From: Gallaecimonas mangrovi
GTDB taxonomy: Bacteria; Pseudomonadota; Gammaproteobacteria; Enterobacterales; Gallaecimonadaceae
Direction of reading: 5' to 3'
Length of the DNA stretch: 64,000 bases
Assembly: GCF_003367375.1 (NCBI RefSeq)
Contig: NZ_CP031416.1
Coordinates: forward strand, 1,061,501 to 1,125,500
Part shown: positions 43,967 to 52,509 of the stretch, one piece after another
How the letters are laid out: every line of letters starts with the position of its first letter
Position numbering within the stretch: position 1 is the stretch's first letter
Notes under the pieces: generated by a model
What the model was told of the DNA's origin: nothing
The model's input: the letters and a program-made list of their open reading frames with translations, nothing else
Databases searched by the model: none
Program-made: the position numbers and the translations under genes

Positions 43967-44866
43967 ATGGAGTATTCCACTCAACAGGTAACAGCAACGG
44001 AACGCTTTGACTTTTGGCAGGATGTCGTCGGTAAGGTTTACCAGCAAACCGTTAATCGTCAGCTTGCAGCAGGGGTGTTTCAAGGCCAAGTAAAAACCCG
44101 TGACTTTGGTGCTGGCCTTATTACCCGGATCCAGTCGCACCCCATTGCTTATCACAGCCATGACGAGGGTGCTGGCCAGTTCTTTATCTCCTTGTCGTTT
44201 TGTGAGCGGGCCCTGCTGACCCAAAGAGGACAAAGCTGCCTGCAGAAAAAAGGCGATTTGGTGATCATCGACAGCGCACAGCCTTATGGTTACCAATTTC
44301 CGCAAGGCGATAACCAACTGGTGCTGGCGGTGCCTCGCAATATGGCGCTAAGTCACATGCCAAATATTGCTAAATGGCTAGGCCGTCCCTTGCAAGGCGA
44401 CTCTGCATTGGGGCGTTTGTCAGCCAGTTTGCTCACAGAGGCGTGGCAGCTTGAGTCGCACTTAGGTACACCGCTATTACCCGCCTTTTTGGATGTACTT
44501 AATACGGCTTTTAGCAGTACCGACCTTACCGTTAGCCACAGTCAACATAGTTCAAGCTGGCAGCGTGTTGAGCATTTTCTGCTTAGTAACCTTGACGATG
44601 CTGCCTTAACCCAAGAGGTGGTTGCCAAAGCGGTGTATTTATCACCCCGTACCCTTAACCGGCTCTTTGCCCGCCGCGGCACGACCTTTGGGCGCTGGCT
44701 TTTGCAGAAGCGTTTAGAACGTAGCTACCGGGCTATACTGCTTGGCCAGTTCGACTCGGTTACTGCAACTGCCTTTGCCTTTGGGTTTACTAACCTGTCT
44801 CACTTTAGCCGCACATTCAAAGCGGCCTATGGGGTTTCTCCCCGCCAACTCATCTCGTCGCTGTAA
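43967..44866 (+). CDS. AraC-family regulator, FeaR-like
   Basis: The 299-residue regulator has an N-terminal AraC-binding-like domain with an RFDFWQDVVG start, as in FeaR-type regulators, and a C-terminal double HTH (VVAKAVYLSPRTLNRLF, then FAFGFTNLSHFSRTFKAAYG). It lies upstream of and in line with the arginase-like gene (106 bp between them) and may control it. The inducer is unknown. Confidence 0.88.
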   Translation: MEYSTQQVTATERFDFWQDVVGKVYQQTVNRQLAAGVFQGQVKTRDFGAGLITRIQSHPIAYHSHDEGAGQFFISLSFCERALLTQRGQSCLQKKGDLVIIDSAQPYGYQFPQGDNQLVLAVPRNMALSHMPNIAKWLGRPLQGDSALGRLSASLLTEAWQLESHLGTPLLPAFLDVLNTAFSSTDLTVSHSQHSSSWQRVEHFLLSNLDDAALTQEVVAKAVYLSPRTLNRLFARRGTTFGRWLLQKRLERSYRAILLGQFDSVTATAFAFGFTNLSHFSRTFKAAYGVSPRQLISSL

Positions 44867-44972
44867 CTGGCGTTGGTAGCAAAATATCTGGCGTAATTAA
44901 CAAAGCGACTAGGCTGCTACTGACGCACTATCAGTTTTTTACTCACCATGGGTTTGTGGTTAGGAGGCTGAA

Positions 44973-45839
44973 ATGAGTCAGACATTGCGTTTAGTTTTCC
45001 CTCAGTGGCAGGGTGGTAACAACGAGCTTTATCACTTGGGTGCGCAGCTGTTGGCTTGGTTAGCACCTGAGCATGATGGCCCTACCGAAGAAGTGCCGGT
45101 ACCGAAGCCGGATGGTGTGGCTTTAGCCTGTGAAGAAGGCTTAATTGCCCGTCATCAATTGCTGGCCCAGGCCGCTAATGCCCGGGCGCTGATTGACAAG
45201 CACAACCCACAAAGCATTGTGGTGTTGGGCGGTGACTGTTTAGTCGATTTGGCGCCATTTGCCTATTTGAACGAACGCTATCAGGATGACTTGGCCGTAC
45301 TTTGGGTTGATGCGCATCCCGATATTATGACGCCGCAACAGTTTGAACATGCGCATGCGATGGTGTTGGGTAACCTGCTTGGCAAGGGCGACAGCGCCTT
45401 TAGCGGCCAGGTTAAAGCGCCCATTAACGCTGACAAAGTGTGCTATGTCGGTGTTAATGAACCGACCGACTGGGAACAGCAGCGCATGTTACAGCTGGGT
45501 CTTAAAAATATTGGCCCTGAGCAGCTACGTGAACAAGGTAGCCAGGCGGTGGTTGAATGGTTCAAGGCAACGGGCGCTAAGCACTTGGCTATACACCTGG
45601 ATTTGGACGTATTAGATCCCGGTCAATTTCAGTCGCTGCTATTTTCAAAACCGCAAGCTGGAGATGAATTTGACGGTATTGCGCAAGGGCAATTAACCAT
45701 TGCAGATGTCGTTAATGTATTAACTGCGGTAGCAAAAGAAGGCGAGGTGGTCGGTTTAGGCATAACCGAACATTTACCCTGGAGTGCTATGGCGCTAAAA
45801 AATATGTTGGAAAAATTACCATTGCTGAAAAAACTGTAA
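44973..45839 (+). CDS. Arginase/agmatinase superfamily hydrolase, GGDC variant
   Basis: The 288-residue protein has the ureohydrolase metal site except for one change: the usual GGDH is GGDC (C89), while DAHPD (D113, H115, D117) and HLDLDVLDP (D210, D212) are intact, and a late GLGITEHLPW is present. It may hydrolyse a guanidino compound; loss of one manganese-binding His in the binuclear site makes classical arginase activity doubtful. AGGAGG precedes the ATG. The gene has its own terminator. Confidence 0.85.
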   Translation: MSQTLRLVFPQWQGGNNELYHLGAQLLAWLAPEHDGPTEEVPVPKPDGVALACEEGLIARHQLLAQAANARALIDKHNPQSIVVLGGDCLVDLAPFAYLNERYQDDLAVLWVDAHPDIMTPQQFEHAHAMVLGNLLGKGDSAFSGQVKAPINADKVCYVGVNEPTDWEQQRMLQLGLKNIGPEQLREQGSQAVVEWFKATGAKHLAIHLDLDVLDPGQFQSLLFSKPQAGDEFDGIAQGQLTIADVVNVLTAVAKEGEVVGLGITEHLPWSAMALKNMLEKLPLLKKL

Positions 45840-45864
45840 ACAGCTTTTTATAAATATTTTTAAT

Positions 45865-45895
45865 AAAAAGCCTCTGTTCGTAGAGGCTTTTTTTA
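45865..45895 (+). terminator. Terminator after the arginase-like gene
   Basis: AAAGCCTCT pairs with AGAGGCTTT around GTTCGT and is followed by a long T-run. Confidence 0.9.
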
Positions 45896-46017
45896 TTGCT
45901 TTAGTAAGATAAAATTTTCCTATATAAGTCACAACATCCAAAAAAAGCAGTAGCCATTTCAATCATGCAAAGAGATGATGGTTGTAGCTATATCAGGCAG
46001 TTGTTGAAGAGATTAAC

Positions 46018-46923
46018 ATGACAGTTTCCGAAAAAATAACGTCGGTTGATTTTGACGAATGGGCACATTTAATTAGCGATACCTATGTACCTGTCTCATG
46101 TGAAAACAAGAGTAATCAACCTGTTAGTGGTTTTGTCTCTTCAAAATCTTTAGGAGCCATGACCGGGGCACATTATAATTGCTCTGTACCCATGCGCTAT
46201 GCTCGCCGTGATTCTCATATTGAAAATGATTCTACCGATGACTATCAAATTATGTTGCTCAACACTGGTATTGCCAGAGTTGAGCAGGAAGGCAGGCAGG
46301 TTGAATTAATTTCAGGTGATGTGGTTTTTTATAAAGCAAGTGCGCCTTTTGAACTGGATTTTCTTTCAGAACACCAAACCACGGTAATAAAAGTACCTAG
46401 CCGTATTATTGCCTGTGGACGCCCGGAAATACAGCACCTTACTGCCATTTCTTTAGCCGGAACATCGCCACACGGGCGATTTGGTGGCAATGCCATCAAA
46501 GACATGATGCGGAACCACAGTGCAGAAAATGGCGATCCCTTGATAGAGGAAACGTTGTTGTCTTTTCTCTATGCGGCAGTGAATCAGCGCCAACCGACAC
46601 ATAGCGGGCACGATAAAAAACTTCATGATATCAAGGCGTATATCGAGCGCCATCTGGAAGACACTAGCCTATCAGCGGCTCAAGTGGCTAATGTTTTTGG
46701 CGTTTCCGTTAGAACAGTGAATCGACTTTTCTCAGAAAGAGCAACTACCTTTAATACTTGGCTTTGGTTTAAGAGAACGGAACGTTGTTTTAATATTTTA
46801 AAAGAAAATAAAAGTAACAAGGTTATTGACGTTATCTTTGAGTGTGGCTTCTCTGATATTAGCCATTTTTATCGTTTGTTTAAAAAATATTATTCTCGTA
46901 CGCCTGCCAGTTTACACCACTAA
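46018..46923 (+). CDS. AraC-family regulator
   Basis: The 301-residue regulator has an N-terminal sensing domain (MLLNTGIARVEQEGRQVELI, SGDVVFYKAS) and a complete C-terminal AraC HTH pair (SAAQVANVFGVSVRTVNRLF, VIFECGFSDISHFYRLFKKY). It converges on an EthD-like gene. Codons here are noticeably AT-richer than in the previous genes. The target is unknown. Confidence 0.87.
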   Translation: MTVSEKITSVDFDEWAHLISDTYVPVSCENKSNQPVSGFVSSKSLGAMTGAHYNCSVPMRYARRDSHIENDSTDDYQIMLLNTGIARVEQEGRQVELISGDVVFYKASAPFELDFLSEHQTTVIKVPSRIIACGRPEIQHLTAISLAGTSPHGRFGGNAIKDMMRNHSAENGDPLIEETLLSFLYAAVNQRQPTHSGHDKKLHDIKAYIERHLEDTSLSAAQVANVFGVSVRTVNRLFSERATTFNTWLWFKRTERCFNILKENKSNKVIDVIFECGFSDISHFYRLFKKYYSRTPASLHH

Positions 46924-46951
46924 AAAATGGCCGCCATTATGACGGCTATTA
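46921..46951 (-). terminator. Terminator of the EthD-like gene
   Basis: AATAGCCG pairs with CGGCCATT on the minus strand, followed by six T residues; it overlaps the end of the AraC gene. Confidence 0.7.
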
Positions 46952-46954
46952 AAT

Positions 46955-47296
46955 TTAAAGTACGGTTCTTTTAACTAAAGGCAGTGTGATCATACTTTCT
47001 AAATCAATAAATCTCAGAGTGTCTTCTTGCAGCGCTTTATTTTGCACAGAGTTCCAAGCTGCTTTCGCATGTTCTTCATCAAAAAAACTGTAAATCGACA
47101 AGCCCTCAAAGCCCTGGGTTGCTTCGTCGTGCATATGAGCATCGGCATCTGAAACTGGGCGAACAGGGTAATGAGTATATTCAACTAATCCCGGCAAAGC
47201 GGCACCAAAAGCGCCATGGATAACGGCATAGTGATAATGAAACTCTGCCAGTGACATGCCCTTTTTTTTCTTAAAGATAAAAGCAATGGTATGCAT
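46955..47296 (-). CDS. EthD-like dimeric alpha-beta barrel protein
   Basis: The 113-residue protein begins MHTIAFIFKKKKGMSLAEFH and has HYHYAVIHGAFGAALPGL, a pattern of EthD-type ferredoxin-like folds with an N-terminal strand and a His-rich first helix. EthD proteins assist or catalyse degradation steps in ether or aromatic metabolism. It converges on an AraC gene that may regulate it. The substrate is unknown. Confidence 0.75.
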   Translation of the reverse strand: MHTIAFIFKKKKGMSLAEFHYHYAVIHGAFGAALPGLVEYTHYPVRPVSDADAHMHDEATQGFEGLSIYSFFDEEHAKAAWNSVQNKALQEDTLRFIDLESMITLPLVKRTVL

Positions 47297-47552
47297 GCTA
47301 AACCCCTCTTATTAATTGACTCGCAGACTTATTGTTAATCCTTAATTGCAGCAAATTCTTAGCTGACTGCGACAGCAGCTTGGCCAATAGCGACATTTCC
47401 CGGCTGCTATTTTCATAATGAGATCTATGTCATGTACTACTGGAAGTGAACAGGGGTGAGCGGGATCACAGCTTGTTCTACTCAGTTTTTGTCGGTGTGA
47501 TAGTGATGTTATAACAAATCATATATGCCGCTGCGTAACCTTGAGAAAACAG

Positions 47553-47990
47553 ATGAAAATCCTTTTAACTTGGCCCTTGCTGGCCACACTGTTGGCACCC
47601 GCTTTGGCTTTCGCCAGCCCTAATGCCGACAGCCAAGTATTAACCGCCTATACCAGTCATCATCAATTTTTAGTCAAGCTCGAGAACGTGCCGAAGGATA
47701 TTCCCTTTGAGCAGTATTTTGGGGTGTCTATTGAAGCTTTTGATGGCAAGCATCCGTCAGTGCTACTAAAAAGCCCCAAGCTCAGCCTTAAAGCCGGTAT
47801 GAAACATGGCCGTAAAGTGGGTTTTGCCCATGGCATGGAGTCTTCCCCGAAAATTGACCTTAAGCAGGGGCTGGCGAAGGTGTCAGGGCTGTTTTTTCAT
47901 ATGCGTGGGCCATGGACGCTTGATGTCACCGTGACAGATAAAGGACAAGGCGGCACCGCCGAATTCACCTTGCCTTGTTGTGGTAAATAA
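47553..47990 (+). CDS. Exported YtkA/FixH-like small protein
   Basis: The product is 145 residues from ATG 47553 (an upstream TTG at 47541 is possible). It has a signal peptide (MKILLTWPLLATLLAPALAF) and a beta-sandwich-like domain ending in GPWTLDVTVTDKGQGGTAEF, a pattern of YtkA/FixH-type copper or redox accessory proteins. It ends in PCCGK. It is 10 bp upstream of a di-heme peroxidase gene, so it may help with heme or copper delivery. The family assignment is tentative. Confidence 0.6.
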   Translation: MKILLTWPLLATLLAPALAFASPNADSQVLTAYTSHHQFLVKLENVPKDIPFEQYFGVSIEAFDGKHPSVLLKSPKLSLKAGMKHGRKVGFAHGMESSPKIDLKQGLAKVSGLFFHMRGPWTLDVTVTDKGQGGTAEFTLPCCGK

Positions 47991-48000
47991 GGAGTCAGCG

Positions 48001-49296
48001 GTGTTGAATAACAAGTCCAGAAGCCGCCACCTTAAGGTGGCAGGGATTTGCATAATGGCCTTCCTTAGCTCACCGCTGGCACTGGCTCAGGTGTCTTACA
48101 CCAAGGCCGAATTACAAAGTATTTATCGTTTATCGCCGCTTCCCAAAGCCCCGGCGTTGCCAAAAGACAGTTTGCTGGCAAACGCGAAAACAGCCCTTTT
48201 GGGTCAGCATTTCTTCTACGACAAACGTTTCTCGGGCAACGGCAACGAGGCTTGTTCGAGCTGTCATCAGCCTAATCACGCCTTTACCGATGGCTTGCCT
48301 ATTGCAAAAGGCATGGGCACTGGCACCCGCAACGCACCAACGGTATTAAACGCTGCTCTTAATGACTGGCAGTTTTGGGACGGCTGTGCTGATTCGCTCT
48401 GGGAACAAGCATTGCAACCGATGGAAAATCCGGTTGAAGCAGGCACCGACCGTTTGCATGTGCTGCATGTCATAGCCAGCGATCCGCAACTGCGCAAACA
48501 CTATCAATTGGTGTTTGGTCCATTGCCCCAAGGCGTTAACGATTTGGCGCGCTTTCCCGCCCATGCGCGCCCGGATAAAAACCCTCACTCAGCCCTTAAT
48601 AGGGCTTGGGCTGCAATGTCGGCTAAAGACCAAATGGCGGCCAACCTTGTTTTTAGTCATGTCGGCAAAGCCATTGAGGCCTATGAGCGCAAGCTGGTGA
48701 TAGGCCAATCACCCTTTGACCGCTTTGTAACGGCATTAAAGCAGCATCAACCCACTAAAGGTTTTTTATCTGCCGCAGCCAAACGCGGTTTAAAGCTTTT
48801 TGTTGGCAAAGGGCAGTGCACCGATTGCCATTCGGGCCCGATGTTAAGCGACGGCCAGTTTCATAACTTAGGGTTGGCGGTGCGCGATTTTCATGACACT
48901 GGTCGCGAGGCCGGTATCAGCCAACTCAAAGGCGATGTCTTTAATGCCAAGGGCCCCTTTGCAGACGCAGCCGATGCCAAGGCGCGCCAGCGCTTGCAGT
49001 TTTTGCCACCGGCAACATCACAACTGGGATCGTTTAAAACCCCTTCCTTACGTAATGTGGCGCTCACCGCCCCTTACATGCACGATGGCCGGTTTGCGAC
49101 TTTACAGGCGGTGATGGCCTTTTATGCCAAGGGTAAGGCCGGTATTAAAGGCCATTATTTAGGCAAACGTGATGGCACCGCTGATTTAGTACCGCCGCTG
49201 AGCAAGCAGCAACAAGCGGATTTAATTGCCTTTTTAGATACCTTAAACAGTGCGCCGTTATCGGCGAAGCTCACCAAGGCACCCAAACCTTATTAA
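48001..49296 (+). CDS. Di-heme cytochrome c peroxidase/MauG family protein
   Basis: I start at GTG 48001 because AAGGAG lies 6 bp upstream, just behind the previous stop. The 431-residue exported protein (signal peptide about residues 12-30) has two c-type heme sites, CSSCH (C85-H89) and CTDCH (C273-H277), and the family motifs GTRNAPTVLN and LGSFKTPSLRNVALTAPYMHDGR. It would act in the periplasm as a peroxidase or a MauG-like oxidase. Its close neighbour encodes a small exported protein that may be its partner. Confidence 0.9.
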   Translation: MLNNKSRSRHLKVAGICIMAFLSSPLALAQVSYTKAELQSIYRLSPLPKAPALPKDSLLANAKTALLGQHFFYDKRFSGNGNEACSSCHQPNHAFTDGLPIAKGMGTGTRNAPTVLNAALNDWQFWDGCADSLWEQALQPMENPVEAGTDRLHVLHVIASDPQLRKHYQLVFGPLPQGVNDLARFPAHARPDKNPHSALNRAWAAMSAKDQMAANLVFSHVGKAIEAYERKLVIGQSPFDRFVTALKQHQPTKGFLSAAAKRGLKLFVGKGQCTDCHSGPMLSDGQFHNLGLAVRDFHDTGREAGISQLKGDVFNAKGPFADAADAKARQRLQFLPPATSQLGSFKTPSLRNVALTAPYMHDGRFATLQAVMAFYAKGKAGIKGHYLGKRDGTADLVPPLSKQQQADLIAFLDTLNSAPLSAKLTKAPKPY

Positions 49297-49359
49297 AAGG
49301 CGGTGCACCTGACGGCGGCGAGGGAAGTACCAGCCATCAGGGCACCTTATCTTGGCGGT

Positions 49360-50526
49360 TTAGCTGAGCATCAGCTCTTGTTCTGAAATATGGGTATGGC
49401 AATAGTCCACTAGCCCCTGGTGCAGGGAGGTGGCGATTTTGTTTTGAAAGGCAGTGGTGCGCAGGCGCTTTTCTTCCCGTGGGTTGGAAATAAACGCGGT
49501 TTCTACCAGCACTGAGGGAATGTCAGGGGATTTGAGCACCACAAAAGCGGCGCGTTCCACGTTGCGGTGCAGGGCTTTTTCATGCTGCGCCAACTTTCCT
49601 ATCAAGTCTTCAGCCAGGTTGGCGCTGGCGGTAATGGTGCCGGTTTGCGATAAATCCAGCAGCACTTTTGCCAGCATTTTGTCTTTGGTTTTAAGGGAAA
49701 TGCCGCCAATGAGATCGGCGCTGTTTTCCCGGTCAGCCAAGCGCCGGGCCATAACGCTACTGGCTCCTTTTTCCGACAAAATATAAACCGAAGAGCCGGT
49801 TACCCGCCGGTCAGTGCAGGCGTCGGCATGGACAGACACAAACACATCGGCCTTGTGGCGATGGGCAATTTTGACGCGGTCCATCAGCGGAATAAAACGG
49901 TCACTGTCGCGGGTCATTACCGCTCTAAAACCCGGGGTTTGGTCTATTTGCCGCTTTAGTTTGCGGGCAATGGCCAGTACCACGTTTTTTTCGTGGGTGC
50001 CGTGTTTGCCGGTAGCGCCGGGGTCTTTACCGCCATGGCCGGGGTCAATAACGATAACGATATCGCGGCGTTTACTCGGCAAGGCGGCGGTGACGCCCTT
50101 ACCCGACAGGGTTAACACCATTTTTGAGGTGGCACCGCTTTGTTCGCGTTTGCTGTGGTAGTGAATATCGGCGCCAGCATTTGCCAGTTCGAACACCAAC
50201 CGTAACTTGCCATCTTTGTGGTGAGCCCAGCGTACGGTTTTAAAAAGCCCTGACTTTTTCAACGCTTCAAGGTCACAGGCTTTGTCGGTTTGGTCAAAAT
50301 CCACCACCAACCGCGCCGGATGTTTGAGGGTAAAGATGTGGTAGTGGGGCTGATGGGGCAGTTCAAAGGTGAGGGCCAGCTGGCCCATAACCGTCTTGCT
50401 GTGCACTGCCATCAGGCGGTTATGAGGTTGCCAGGCCCAACTGTAACTCGGTAGCAGTGAAGCGCCGGACACTAAAAGCAATTTTTGAATAAAACGACGC
50501 CGGGCCGCACCGTGTTCGGGAGACAT
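49360..50526 (-). CDS. amiC: N-acetylmuramoyl-L-alanine amidase, Tat-exported AmiC type
   Basis: The 388-residue cell-wall amidase has a twin-arginine signal (RRRFIQKLLLVSG), an AMIN domain (about 35-145) and an amidase_3 zinc domain with VIVIDPGHGGKDPGATG, TRDSDRFIPL, VSVHADA and the late VLVETAFISN glutamate. It cleaves the amide between MurNAc and the peptide during septum splitting. The AMIN domain and Tat signal are the AmiC layout. The gene is monocistronic. Confidence 0.92.
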   Translation of the reverse strand: MSPEHGAARRRFIQKLLLVSGASLLPSYSWAWQPHNRLMAVHSKTVMGQLALTFELPHQPHYHIFTLKHPARLVVDFDQTDKACDLEALKKSGLFKTVRWAHHKDGKLRLVFELANAGADIHYHSKREQSGATSKMVLTLSGKGVTAALPSKRRDIVIVIDPGHGGKDPGATGKHGTHEKNVVLAIARKLKRQIDQTPGFRAVMTRDSDRFIPLMDRVKIAHRHKADVFVSVHADACTDRRVTGSSVYILSEKGASSVMARRLADRENSADLIGGISLKTKDKMLAKVLLDLSQTGTITASANLAEDLIGKLAQHEKALHRNVERAAFVVLKSPDIPSVLVETAFISNPREEKRLRTTAFQNKIATSLHQGLVDYCHTHISEQELMLS

Positions 50527-50684
50527 ACTACTTAACCCCTTCTGCTAGCTGTGTGATAACGTAACAATTTGCCTGCCGCAAATCCAGCCCCAGAGTCTAA
50601 TACCCTGACCAAGCAAGGATGTTGGCAACATGCTTGTCATAGAAGCTTGCCAAACTGCGGTTATCGTCGGCAGCGAGACTAGGC

Positions 50685-52154
50685 ATGATCACTTCAATGA
50701 AGGCGTGGATGTCAAAACGCCGCCCTGGCCGTTTTTCTACTTCGCAATCTGTCACCATCACTTTGCATAAAACCAAGCCCATTGCCCAAGTCGATGCCCG
50801 TTATTTGTCGTTCTCCATCGACATTTCCGTGCTGGTGGGGGGCTTGTGGTGGGAAGGCAGCCTTGGCAGTAAAAAAGGGCTAGGCACCCAAAAAACCGAA
50901 CCGCTGGATTTAACGAAAAGTAAGCTTGATAAACTGGCCAAGGCGCTGGCACCGGCTTATTTACGTATTGGCGGCTCAGAGGCGGATAATATTCATTACT
51001 TTGCTGCGCCCGCCGATGAGCCTGGTGCCCTGGTGCTAACCCAAAACACCTGGGACCAGGTGCATGATTTTTGTCAGCGCTGCGACCTGGCTCTAGCCTT
51101 TACCTTTAAATATGGCCTTTTTAAACGCCACCAGCATGGCCGGTGGCAAGCCGATGAGGTCAGTCAGTTACTCGCATATAGCCGGAAACACCGCCAGCAA
51201 ATTGCGGTTTGCGAGCTGGGTAATGAGCTCAATGCCTACTGGGCATTTTATGGCCTCAGGGCCCAGCCAATGGCCCGCAAACTGGCCACCGATTACGACA
51301 CTTTTATTCGCACCGTGCGCAAACTTAGTCCCAACACCCAAGTGGCTGGCCCCGGCAGCGCCTTTTGGCCACGTATTGGCGAAGCCCTAAAACCCATCAG
51401 TAATATCACCCCTTCCTTTTTAGCGGCGATAACAGAAAAACTCGATATTGTGGACTGGCATTATTACCCCTTCCAAAGCCAGCGCTCGCCGGTAAGAACT
51501 CGGTCGGCCACCCTTAATAATGTGTTGTCACCAGCGGCCTTGAATGACTTTGAAAAATACCTTGGCCAGCTGAAAAACTGGCGTGATAAGCACCAGCCCC
51601 AGGCCGCGCTTTGGACAGGTGAAACCGGTTCAGCGCAATGTGGTGGCCAGATACGGCTATCGGACCGTTTTGCTTCCTCTTTTTGGTGGGCCGACCAACT
51701 GGGCCGCGGCGCTCGCGCCGGGCAAAAGGTGATGGTGCGCCAAAGCTTAATTGGCGGCGACTACGCACTGGTGAACCGCAATACCTTAAAGCCCAACCCC
51801 GATTTTTGGGTCAGTTGGCTTTGGCAAAAGCTGATGGGGCAGCAGGTGCTGGAGGTGAAAAGTAACGACCAGGCAGTGCTGGTGTATTGCCACAGCGGCA
51901 ATAAAAAAGGCCGCTGTACCTTGCTAATCATTAACATGTCGGCCAACAGCAAGCGGGTTGATTGCCAGGGCTTTGGCGTTAAGAAAAAGCGCTTTGAAGT
52001 GACCGCAGAGCGCTTAACCGACAATAAAGTCCGCATTAACGGCAGTGAGCCAAAATTTAAGGGCGGTAAGGTAAAACTGAAGGATTTTCCAAGGCTTGCC
52101 AAGTATGACCAAGTAAAGCCCTACAGCATTAATTTTTGGTGTTTTGGCTGGTGA
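50685..52154 (+). CDS. GH79-like glycosidase (heparanase/beta-glucuronidase type)
   Basis: The 489-residue protein matches the GH79 clan-A barrel: YLSFSID, LRIGGSEAD, VCELGNELNAY with acid/base E181, LDIVDWHYYPFQ, and LWTGETGSAQ with nucleophile E313, then FASSFWWADQLG. A beta-sandwich C-terminus follows. No signal peptide is visible whichever N-terminus is chosen (ATG 50685 or ATG 50709), which is unusual for the family and suggests a cytoplasmic enzyme acting on imported glucuronides or an unrecognised export route. It stands alone. Confidence 0.85.
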   Translation: MITSMKAWMSKRRPGRFSTSQSVTITLHKTKPIAQVDARYLSFSIDISVLVGGLWWEGSLGSKKGLGTQKTEPLDLTKSKLDKLAKALAPAYLRIGGSEADNIHYFAAPADEPGALVLTQNTWDQVHDFCQRCDLALAFTFKYGLFKRHQHGRWQADEVSQLLAYSRKHRQQIAVCELGNELNAYWAFYGLRAQPMARKLATDYDTFIRTVRKLSPNTQVAGPGSAFWPRIGEALKPISNITPSFLAAITEKLDIVDWHYYPFQSQRSPVRTRSATLNNVLSPAALNDFEKYLGQLKNWRDKHQPQAALWTGETGSAQCGGQIRLSDRFASSFWWADQLGRGARAGQKVMVRQSLIGGDYALVNRNTLKPNPDFWVSWLWQKLMGQQVLEVKSNDQAVLVYCHSGNKKGRCTLLIINMSANSKRVDCQGFGVKKKRFEVTAERLTDNKVRINGSEPKFKGGKVKLKDFPRLAKYDQVKPYSINFWCFGW

Positions 52155-52355
52155 CGCCAGAGCAGGGTTTCGGGGTGGAAACCCCCTGGCTGATACCGCT
52201 GTTACCGTTATTTTATTATTACTAATAAAGCATTTATAAAAACATATAGATGTCTATATCTTCACTAACGGCGCTTAACGTGACGGCTTTTGTTTTGAAT
52301 GTCGCTTAAATTGCGCTGTTTGTTTTTTGCTAAGCGTCTGAAAGAAAAGTATTTC

Positions 52356-52382
52356 TTTAGTTCGTCGAAAATAGGCCGATAT
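52356..52382 (+). promoter_or_regulatory. Sigma-28 (FliA) promoter of the chemoreceptor gene
   Basis: TTTAGTTC, an 11-bp spacer and GCCGATAT resemble the TAAAGTTT-N11-GCCGATAA consensus (5 of 8 and 7 of 8). The start of transcription would be near 52393. The rest of 52155-52509 shows no ORF. Confidence 0.55.
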
Positions 52383-52509
52383 TGAAGTTTGTGCTTGAGA
52401 GTATGTCGGCGTTCAGCTGCTTGTCCTGCCTATCTGCCTCTGTACCTTGCCCTGCGTTTTGGCAATGGCTTTGCCTAACGTGATTACTGCTTCAGATAAG
52501 GAAGATTCC

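Noticed and set aside
49297-49359. Terminator between the di-heme peroxidase and amiC
   Set aside because: A GGTGC...GCACC pairing exists but has a bulge, a 24-nt loop and no T-run, so the call is too weak.
50597-50782. Minus-strand ORF of 61 aa over the start of the GH79-like gene
   Set aside because: It overlaps the better supported glycosidase N-terminus, has no good ribosome site and no recognisable motif.
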